64,000 nt of DNA, taken from Bacteroidota bacterium (GTDB lineage Bacteria > Bacteroidota > Bacteroidia > Cytophagales > Cyclobacteriaceae). Position 1 is the first letter of the stretch, and each line of letters begins with the position of its first letter. Below, in pieces: positions 51,574 to 58,529 of the stretch. The position numbers and the translations under genes were made by a program. Location of the stretch: the NCBI GenBank assembly GCA_018267215.1, contig JAFDYX010000021.1, positions 124,001-188,000 on the forward strand. Reading direction: 5' to 3'. The notes under the pieces were generated by a model that had not been told where the DNA came from, ran no database searches, and saw only the letters and a list, made by a program, of their open reading frames with translations.

Positions 51574-53673
51574 TCAATTTAATTCTATTTCCTTCCACTC
51601 AGATTTTATCTCGGCCAACATCCATTGGGTGGTCGTATCATAAACCAATTGATCATACATCATCGGGAGGAGGTTCACCCCCCGCTCGGAAACCGTGCCC
51701 CATTTTTTACTATTGCAAACAATTTTATTGCCGTTCGCAGCATTTTGTAGATGATCATACCGAGGTTCAATCAGCACATTGCCGCGGATATCTGCCAATC
51801 CTTTTTTTGTGTCAACCTCAATCTCAAACCGTTCGGGCGATATTTTAACGACACGATCATACCGAAGCGGTAAAATAATTTTCCCTTGTGGGTTGATCAT
51901 TCCCTTTCTGCCATTTCGCGAAACAATGGCTACCCCGTTTTCAAAGCGGGAGGCCGAATCATAATTTGGGTTGACGGCAATATGATCTTCACCATCTACA
52001 AAACCCCATTTCCCGATCAGCTTCATGGCGGCTAATCCTTCATGAAATTCGCCAATACTGTCGTAGCGGTTGGCAATGCGCAACTTGCCTTGAGACCCCA
52101 CAAAACCAAAGTGTCCATCTTTTTTAAAACCTCGGAATCCTTCGCTTTCGTTAAAATAAAAATCAGCTTGCCCGGACGGGGTTGCTTCATTCACAAACTG
52201 ACCGTTGTAGTTAATTTTTTTTTCTAATCCGTTAGAAAAGACTTCCACAAAAAAATCTTTCTCAAATTTTAATTTATTGGGAGTGAAATATATCAGTTCG
52301 CCCGAAAACGACTTGATTAAAAAGTTTTCTGATTGCTTTTGTACGTACGTGTCGGCATGTACAAGTTGCAGAGACAAATCTTGCGGGGGCACCAGCCAAT
52401 CTTCGTGTATGTTAATTACCCCGTATTGGTTTTTGAATTTTACAGACCAGTTGCCTTCACGATTTTCTTTTAGGGAATCAAACACACAATGGATAATCTC
52501 CCGCCCGTTTGAATCTAACACGCCCCAATAGCCACGGCTTCTGACGGCAAATGAATTTTCTGTTGCCGGGTCTATCTGCTGATAGTAGCGTTCGCTCAGA
52601 ATATGGCCTTGTGCGTTGCCCAGTTGCCAACCGATGCCCTTCGTAAAATATTTTAACATTTGGCCTGCCTGCTTAATCGAATCGTACAAAAACGGAACGA
52701 TGGTTTGCCGCGAATTGATCACACCAAACTTATTGTTTTCTTTTGCAATGAAAGAGCCGGATGGCAGCGGTGTTAACACCTCGTATTGCGTACTGATTAC
52801 TTCTTTCCATTCTTTATCTAACAAGCCCCATAATGTTCCGTGCCTGATCAGGAAAAAATCTCCGGCCATTTTCAATTCGCCTGCCTGTATGCTTTTTTTT
52901 ATTTCATTTTTTTCATTGATAAAAAACCACTGCGATGGCAACCGTGCTTTCGCTCTCTCTGCTGTCAGAATTTGGATTGACGAATATTTCGTTTCCAGTT
53001 TCATCATCCCCTCGCGGTCAACAAGCCCTTGCAGGTTATGCCGGTAAACAATGGCAAAGTTTTTATGAAAAGGAGAAATGCTGTCTATCGAGAAGTCGGT
53101 AATGGCTTTTCCGTCTTCCGAAAAGAGGGCAATTTTATTCTGCTCGTTAGCTACTGCATACCGCAAAGTACCCAAGGGCAAAATATTATTATAGCGAACC
53201 GGTATCACTGTTCGGTTTTCTAAATCTACCAGCCCAAACTGGTAGTGAGCCCGGCTGAGGTTAAACACAATAGCCCGAAGCCCGTGTACGCTGATGCCAT
53301 CGTACACGAAAGGAATTTTTATTTCTCCGTTCAGGTTTACACAACCTGACTTGACATGGATGGCATCAGTTTTTTTTCGCCCCACCAGATAATCGCCAGA
53401 GGCATGGGTGAGCGCTTCAAATTCAGGTATTGACTTGACGGGTTTTTTCAGGTTGATAATACCCCACAAACCGTTTTGTCTGTAGCCGGTAACATCGTTT
53501 ACCACAGAAAAGCTACCATCAGACCACCCGAGTGCATCAAACATAGGCGGAAGGATAACAGTACCCTGCGAATCTTTGATGCCTACTTTACCATTCTCTT
53601 CAAAGGTTTGATAGTCCGCAGCCGCTACACCTGACGACAACAGCACGAACATCAACACTCCAATTATCTTCAT
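51574..53673 (-). CDS. Exported WG-repeat protein
   Basis: A 699-residue protein with a signal peptide (MKIIGVLMFVLLSSGVAAAD). About 10-12 WG repeats cover the chain, with units such as GLWGIINLKKPVKSIPEFEA, GTLWGLLDKEWKEVISTQYE, GYWGVLDSNGREIIHCVFDS, GKWGFVDGEDHIAVNPNYDS and GRKGMINPQGKIILPLRYDR. WG repeats form beta-propeller-like or solenoid structures used for binding; functions are mostly unknown. The true start at 53673 has TACATTTG four bases upstream; an upstream frame to 53778 crosses the promoter region. Confidence 0.85.
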   Translation of the reverse strand: MKIIGVLMFVLLSSGVAAADYQTFEENGKVGIKDSQGTVILPPMFDALGWSDGSFSVVNDVTGYRQNGLWGIINLKKPVKSIPEFEALTHASGDYLVGRKKTDAIHVKSGCVNLNGEIKIPFVYDGISVHGLRAIVFNLSRAHYQFGLVDLENRTVIPVRYNNILPLGTLRYAVANEQNKIALFSEDGKAITDFSIDSISPFHKNFAIVYRHNLQGLVDREGMMKLETKYSSIQILTAERAKARLPSQWFFINEKNEIKKSIQAGELKMAGDFFLIRHGTLWGLLDKEWKEVISTQYEVLTPLPSGSFIAKENNKFGVINSRQTIVPFLYDSIKQAGQMLKYFTKGIGWQLGNAQGHILSERYYQQIDPATENSFAVRSRGYWGVLDSNGREIIHCVFDSLKENREGNWSVKFKNQYGVINIHEDWLVPPQDLSLQLVHADTYVQKQSENFLIKSFSGELIYFTPNKLKFEKDFFVEVFSNGLEKKINYNGQFVNEATPSGQADFYFNESEGFRGFKKDGHFGFVGSQGKLRIANRYDSIGEFHEGLAAMKLIGKWGFVDGEDHIAVNPNYDSASRFENGVAIVSRNGRKGMINPQGKIILPLRYDRVVKISPERFEIEVDTKKGLADIRGNVLIEPRYDHLQNAANGNKIVCNSKKWGTVSERGVNLLPMMYDQLVYDTTTQWMLAEIKSEWKEIELN

Positions 53674-53677
53674 CTGG

Positions 53678-53685
53678 CAAATGTA
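53678..53685 (-). promoter_or_regulatory. -7 promoter element abutting the WG-protein start
   Basis: TACATTTG is followed by CCAG and ATG on the minus strand. A small inverted repeat, GTAGTT/AACTAC (53683-53700), overlaps it and could be an operator. Confidence 0.5.
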
Positions 53686-53752
53686 GTTCAGTTTAACTAC
53701 GAATAAGGAATTTTTCAGACCTTTGTTTGGTTGTAGAACAAAACTAATCGCT

Positions 53753-55132
53753 ATGTATATTGAACAACTGTACACCAACTGCCTTGCCGAGGCTGCCTAT
53801 TATATTGAATCGGATGGCGAAGCAGCCGTCATAGACCCGATACGCGAAACCGAACCCTACTTGGCGTTAGCCCAAAAAAGAGGAGCTACGATCAAATATA
53901 TTTTTGAAACTCACTTTCATGCAGACTTTGTTAGCGGCCATATTGATCTGAGCAAAAAAACAGGAGCTAAAATTATTTATGGTCCTTTGGCAGAAACAAA
54001 TTACAAAGTGCACAATGCCACTGACGGAGAAATTTTTTCTTTGGGCAAAATCAAGATAAAAGCACTGCACACACCGGGGCACACCCCTGAATCCACATGC
54101 TTTTTGTTGTTGGATGAAACCGGAAAAGATTATGCCCTCTTCACAGGCGATACATTGTTTGTAGGAGATGTGGGGCGCCCCGATTTGCTCGATGGAAAAA
54201 TAAGCCGCGAGGAATTAGCCGGTATGCTTTACGACTCGCTCAACAAAAAAATCAAGCCGCTGGCTGACGATGTCATTGTTTATCCGGCACACGGCCCCGG
54301 CTCGGCTTGCGGGAAGAACATCGGCAAAGAAACTTTTTCAACCATTGGCGAGCAGAAAAAATTTAACTACGCCCTGAAGGCCGCTTCGCGCGATCAGTTC
54401 ATCAAAGAAGTCATCGAAGGTATCTTGCCTCCTCCTCTCTATTTTTTTGAAGATGCACGCATCAATAAAGTAGGGTACGATTCGATAGACGAGGTTGTGA
54501 AAAGAAATAACCGGGCATTGAGTGTTGATGATTTTGCACAAGCCGTCAATCAGGGTGCGCTGATTCTCGACACACGCAAAGCTGACGATTTTGAAAAGGG
54601 ATTTATCACCGGTTCAATCAATATCGGCCTGAACGGTCAGTTTGCTGTTTGGGTAGGCACCTTGATAGACATTAATCAACCTGTTGTTTTGGTAACTGAT
54701 GAAGGAAGCGAGCATGAATCAATTTTACGGATGGCTCGTGTGGGATACGAAAAAGTGGCGGGCTACCTGAAGGGCGGCATCAGCTCGTGGAAAAAAGAAC
54801 TGGATAAAATCCACTCCATCCAGCCCGGCCAGATGAAAAACGAAATGCAACGGGGCGTTACAGTGGTGGATGTGCGTAAGCTAAGCGAATGGAACATAGG
54901 GCACATCAAAAATGCCGTGTTGTTGCCTTTGGCCAATATGCCCGGCTCTCTCTCGTCTCTCGATCCTTCGAAACCTTACTTAGTGCATTGTGGCGGTGGT
55001 TACCGGTCAATGAGCGCAATCTCGCTGATGAAGAAAAATGGCTTTACAAACCTGACTAACATTTCGGGCGGCTTTGGCGCTATGCAATCGGCCGGATTGG
55101 AAATAGAGAGAGAAGCGGAAGCTGTTGTTTAG
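53753..55132 (+). CDS. Metallo-beta-lactamase fold protein with two rhodanese domains (persulfide dioxygenase-like)
   Basis: A 459-residue protein. The MBL domain has THFHADFVSGH (His54, His56, Asp58, His63) and HTPGHTPES, with a late HGPGSACG, the metal ligands of persulfide dioxygenase (ETHE1/BlaB-like) enzymes that oxidise glutathione persulfide. Two rhodanese domains follow: the first (about 255-355) has VTDEGSEHES in the active loop and no cysteine; the second (about 365-455) has HCGGGYRSMSA with Cys at about 412. It probably handles sulfane sulfur. ATG 53753 is chosen over a TTG ten codons upstream. Confidence 0.88.
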   Translation: MYIEQLYTNCLAEAAYYIESDGEAAVIDPIRETEPYLALAQKRGATIKYIFETHFHADFVSGHIDLSKKTGAKIIYGPLAETNYKVHNATDGEIFSLGKIKIKALHTPGHTPESTCFLLLDETGKDYALFTGDTLFVGDVGRPDLLDGKISREELAGMLYDSLNKKIKPLADDVIVYPAHGPGSACGKNIGKETFSTIGEQKKFNYALKAASRDQFIKEVIEGILPPPLYFFEDARINKVGYDSIDEVVKRNNRALSVDDFAQAVNQGALILDTRKADDFEKGFITGSINIGLNGQFAVWVGTLIDINQPVVLVTDEGSEHESILRMARVGYEKVAGYLKGGISSWKKELDKIHSIQPGQMKNEMQRGVTVVDVRKLSEWNIGHIKNAVLLPLANMPGSLSSLDPSKPYLVHCGGGYRSMSAISLMKKNGFTNLTNISGGFGAMQSAGLEIEREAEAVV

Positions 55133-55194
55133 AATTTCAATGTTCAAAAAAATAATTCGATACTAAAATCGCTAATCTTAAATCAATAATCATC

Positions 55195-55698
55195 ATGGCT
55201 CATTCTCAAACAAAACTCGGCCCCAACACTGCTACACTGGTAGGTGAGCTGCCGGCCGTTGGCAGCACGGCTCCGGCTTTTACATTAACTGCCAACGATA
55301 TGAGCGATAAAACGCTTCGCGATTTTGCCGGCAAAAATATTGTGCTCAACATTTTCCCCAGTGTAGATACCAGCGTGTGCGCTGCCTCCATACGCGAGTT
55401 TAACAAGCGAGCGGCCGCCCTTCCCAACACAGTCGTTTTGTGTATCTCCAAAGATTTACCTTTTGCCCAAAAGCGATTTTGTGGTGCCGAGGGGATTGAT
55501 AAAGTAATCACGCTCTCTGATTTTCGGAGCAGAGGTTTTGGTAAAGCCTATGGCATTGAACTAAGCGACTCTGCCTTTGCCGGACTTTTTGCGCGGGCTG
55601 TGGTTATCATTGGCAGCGATGGAAAAATAAAATACACCCAGCTGGTTCCGCAAATTGGCGAAGAACCAAATTACGATGAGGCTGTAAAGGCAGTTTGA
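55195..55698 (+). CDS. tpx: Thiol peroxidase
   Basis: A 167-residue atypical 2-Cys peroxiredoxin. The peroxidatic cysteine is Cys62 in SVDTSVCAASIREF, and the resolving one is Cys96 in QKRFCGAEG, as in E. coli Tpx (Cys61, Cys95). The start carries the usual TLVGELPAVGSTAPAF, and RAVVIIGSDGKIKYTQLVPQ closes the fold. It reduces hydroperoxides with thioredoxin as donor. It lies 62 bases downstream of the sulfur-handling MBL gene. Confidence 0.95.
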   Translation: MAHSQTKLGPNTATLVGELPAVGSTAPAFTLTANDMSDKTLRDFAGKNIVLNIFPSVDTSVCAASIREFNKRAAALPNTVVLCISKDLPFAQKRFCGAEGIDKVITLSDFRSRGFGKAYGIELSDSAFAGLFARAVVIIGSDGKIKYTQLVPQIGEEPNYDEAVKAV

Positions 55699-55936
55699 TT
55701 TTTCTTTACAAAAACTCTAAGTTTAGTGGGTTAAATAATACTTCTTATGAATTTCCTTGGTATTCCACTCAACTTCAAATTAGTTTTAATTGTGTTGCGC
55801 GCGCTGTTAATTGGATCTGTTGTAGGCTACGGTTAACTTTATTGAATAGGCCAAAAACTGCAGTTCTGCTCTGCGCTTTAGGCTCGAGTTTTATAGCCAT
55901 ATATCGTTTGAAGAATCAAAGTAAAATAACACCCCT
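55699..55936 (+). other. Intergenic region with a possible tiny hydrophobic peptide
   Basis: 238 bases between tpx and hicB. ATG at 55747 opens 29 codons to a stop at 55836; the peptide is hydrophobic (FKLVLIVLRALLIGSVVGYG) like a single membrane helix. No promoter or ribosome site decides the matter. Nothing else is seen. Confidence 0.2.
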
Positions 55937-56143
55937 ATGAGCAGCGAACTCATTTTCATTGTTGAAGAATCACCTGAAGGTGGATTTGAGGCCAGGGCTT
56001 TAGGCCAATCCATTTTCACTCAAGCTGAAAATGAAAATGAGTTGAAAGAAAATATCAGAGAAGCAGTGCTTTGTCATTTTGATAAATCCCCTCCTTCAGT
56101 CATCAGACTCCACTATGTTAAAGACGAGATGATATCTCTATGA
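55937..56143 (+). CDS. hicB: HicB-type antitoxin
   Basis: A 68-residue protein matching the partial RNase-H-like HicB fold: LIFIVEESPEGGFEARALGQ, then SIFTQAENENELKENIREAV and the short end. No C-terminal DNA-binding domain is present, as in the compact HicB form. The ATGA overlap with the next gene marks the pair. It should block the HicA toxin. The antitoxin precedes the toxin here. Confidence 0.85.
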   Translation: MSSELIFIVEESPEGGFEARALGQSIFTQAENENELKENIREAVLCHFDKSPPSVIRLHYVKDEMISL

Positions 56144-56382
56144 GGTTGCCGCACGATCTTTCTGGAAATGATCTCATAAAAAATCTTCACAAACTGGGAT
56201 ATTTGGTAACACGTCAAAAAGGAAGCCACGTACGGCTGACTTGCATTATCGAAGATGGGCAACACCATATAACAATACCCAACCATGACCCCATTAAAAT
56301 CGGAACCTTGTCAAAAATACTTTCTGAAATAGCACAAGTTCATCAAATAAGTAAGGAAGAGATAGTCAATAAATTATTTTGA
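56140..56382 (+). CDS. hicA: HicA-type mRNA interferase toxin
   Basis: An 80-residue double-stranded RNA-binding-like toxin. SGNDLIKNLHKLGYLVTRQK, GSHVRL with the catalytic histidine (His30) and HITIPNHDPIKIGTLSKIL are the HicA signature. It cleaves mRNA when freed from HicB. It overlaps hicB by four bases and ends 4 bases before the amidohydrolase gene, so read-through into the latter is possible. Confidence 0.92.
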   Translation: MRLPHDLSGNDLIKNLHKLGYLVTRQKGSHVRLTCIIEDGQHHITIPNHDPIKIGTLSKILSEIAQVHQISKEEIVNKLF

Positions 56383-56386
56383 CACA

Positions 56387-57655
56387 ATGTATCGTTTATT
56401 CATTTGTTTTTGTTTTTTCTTTTTCCTGTTTCTATCCTCAGCAAACTCGCAAGCAGTTTATTTCATTACTGCCGACCGTGTCTTTGATGGAGAAAATTTA
56501 CACACCAATTGGGCTGTTGTCATCAGCGGAGATAAGATCACAGCCGTTGGCCCGGTTCAACAGGTTGCCGTTCCTCCTCAGGCCATCAAAGTAAACTACC
56601 CCAACTCCACCCTTTTGCCTGGGCTGATTGAAGCGCACACTCATTTATTTCTATATCCTTATAATATTACCAACTGGGACATGCAGGTTTTAAAAGAAAC
56701 CGACAGCTACCGCACCATTCGGGCAACTGTGCATGCCAAGAATACTCTCATGGCGGGCTTCACCACAGCGCGCGATTTAGGTACGGAAGGCGCAGGCTAC
56801 TCGGATGTGGCGTTAAAGCAAGCGATACAGGCCGGCATCATTCCGGGGCCGCGATTAATAGTGGCCGGGCGCGCCATTGTAGCCACGGGCACGTACGGCC
56901 CGAAAGGATATGATCACGACCAGCAGATAATGCTGGGAGCAGAAACGGCCGATGGCAACGACCTCATCCGCGTAACGCGCGACCAGATCGGTAAAGGTGC
57001 CGATGTTGTGAAAGTTTATGCCGACTATCGTTGGGGCAAAGAAAATGAATCCATGCCTACGTTTTCAATTGAAGAACTCTCCCTTATCGTGGAAACAGCC
57101 AAAAGCAGCGGGCGGGCAGTGGTAGCACATGCCAGCACAGCCGAAGGTATGCGCAGAGCGGTTATGGCAGGCGTGGAAACCATTGAACATGGCGATGGTG
57201 GCACGCCTGAAGTTTTTAATTTAATGAAATCAAAAAATGTAGCGCTCTGTCCTACTTTAGCAGCAACTGAATCAATCAGCAAATACAAAGGCTGGCGAAA
57301 GGGCATTGACCCCGACCCCGAGGCTGTAAAAAAACATAAAACAAGTTTTAAATCTGCCATCGAATCGGGTGTAACGATATTGGTGGGTGGCGATGTGGGC
57401 GTTTTTGCGCATGGCGAAAATGTACTCGAAATGGAACTGCTGGTAGAATATGGATTGTCTCCGTTAAACACTTTAAAGGCGGCTACCCAAGTAAATGCCC
57501 GGGCGCTGCATCTGAATAGCCAGGTGGGCTCGCTGAAAGAAGGATGGATGGGAGATGTGGTCATTGTTTCAGGCGATCCGACAAAAAATATTTCAGACTT
57601 AAGAAATATTAAATTTGTGATGAAAGAAGGAATCGTTTACCGGCACGAAAAATAA
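56387..57655 (+). CDS. Exported amidohydrolase family protein
   Basis: A 422-residue metal-dependent hydrolase of the imidazolonepropionase-like/prolidase group. A signal peptide (MYRLFICFCFFFFLFLSSAN) is present. Metal ligands include His84 and His86 in IEAHTHLFLY, GADVVKVYADY (the lysine position), VVAHASTAEGMRRAVMAG with its histidine, TIEHGDG, and ILVGGDVGV with the aspartate. The C-terminal GWMGDVVIVSGDP is standard. The substrate is probably a small amide or cyclic peptide. It is followed by the TIM-barrel gene within 6 bases. Confidence 0.88.
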   Translation: MYRLFICFCFFFFLFLSSANSQAVYFITADRVFDGENLHTNWAVVISGDKITAVGPVQQVAVPPQAIKVNYPNSTLLPGLIEAHTHLFLYPYNITNWDMQVLKETDSYRTIRATVHAKNTLMAGFTTARDLGTEGAGYSDVALKQAIQAGIIPGPRLIVAGRAIVATGTYGPKGYDHDQQIMLGAETADGNDLIRVTRDQIGKGADVVKVYADYRWGKENESMPTFSIEELSLIVETAKSSGRAVVAHASTAEGMRRAVMAGVETIEHGDGGTPEVFNLMKSKNVALCPTLAATESISKYKGWRKGIDPDPEAVKKHKTSFKSAIESGVTILVGGDVGVFAHGENVLEMELLVEYGLSPLNTLKAATQVNARALHLNSQVGSLKEGWMGDVVIVSGDPTKNISDLRNIKFVMKEGIVYRHEK

Positions 57656-57661
57656 TTTACA

Positions 57662-58525
57662 ATGAACCGTAACCAAGCTTTAAAAACAATTGCCACCACG
57701 GCCATCAGCTCATTAGCACTTCCGCAGATTGCAAAATCCATGAGCGCACTACCCGATGAACTCAAAGGCAACATTAACCACAGCGTATGCCAGTGGTGTT
57801 ATAGTGACATCCCTTTAGAAAAATTATGTGAAGCCTCTAAAGAAATGGGCATCCGATCTATAGATCTGCTCAACTCCTCTCAGTGGGCTACCGCCCAAAA
57901 ATACGGACTTACTTGTGCTATGGCTTATGCCAGCGACCTGGGCCTGCAAAAAGGTTTTAATGATCTATCTCTACACGATAAACTGATTAAAGACTATACT
58001 GCAAACATACCCAAAGCTGCGGATGCAGGTTTAAAAAATGTAATCTGTTTTAGCGGCAACGCACGTGGCCTCACTTCTGAGCAAGGTTTGGAAAACTGCG
58101 CGCGCGGGCTGGAGCCTGTGTTAAAGGTGGCAGCAAAATATAATGTTACCATGAGCATGGAGTTGCTCAACAGCAAAGTAGATCATCACGATTATCAATG
58201 CGACCGCACCACGTGGGGCGTAAAGCTGTGCGAGAAGCTCGGCTCCGAAAATTTTAAACTTCTCTACGATATTTATCACATGCAGATTATGGAGGGCGAT
58301 GTGATTGCTACCATCCGTCAATACATTAAATATATTTCTCATTTCCACACAGGCGGAGTTCCGGGTCGGCACGAAATAGATGAAACGCAGGAATTAAATT
58401 ATGCTGCCATTATGCGAGCTGTCGCCCAAACAGGTTTTAAGGGATTTGTTGCGCAAGAGTTTATTCCTTCTAGGGCAGACAAGTTAAACTCGCTGAAACA
58501 AGCTATCGGCCTCTGCGACATTTGA
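57662..58525 (+). CDS. Hydroxypyruvate isomerase-like TIM-barrel protein
   Basis: A 287-residue xylose-isomerase-type TIM barrel. The N-terminal 25 residues (RNQALKTIATTAISSLALPQ) look like a signal for export, without the twin arginine. SVCQWCYSDIPLEKLCEASK begins the barrel; KNVICFSGNARGLTSEQGLE and YDIYHMQIMEGDVIATIRQY are metal- and substrate-site segments seen in hydroxypyruvate isomerases, and GRHEIDETQELNYAAIMRAV closes it. Such exported homologues are common in Bacteroidota, with unknown substrates. It is coupled to the amidohydrolase gene. Confidence 0.82.
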   Translation: MNRNQALKTIATTAISSLALPQIAKSMSALPDELKGNINHSVCQWCYSDIPLEKLCEASKEMGIRSIDLLNSSQWATAQKYGLTCAMAYASDLGLQKGFNDLSLHDKLIKDYTANIPKAADAGLKNVICFSGNARGLTSEQGLENCARGLEPVLKVAAKYNVTMSMELLNSKVDHHDYQCDRTTWGVKLCEKLGSENFKLLYDIYHMQIMEGDVIATIRQYIKYISHFHTGGVPGRHEIDETQELNYAAIMRAVAQTGFKGFVAQEFIPSRADKLNSLKQAIGLCDI

Positions 58526-58529
58526 TTTG

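Noticed and set aside
55695..55940. 81-codon frame overlapping tpx and hicB
   Set aside because: Composition is irregular, with no family; it covers the intergenic space only by chance.
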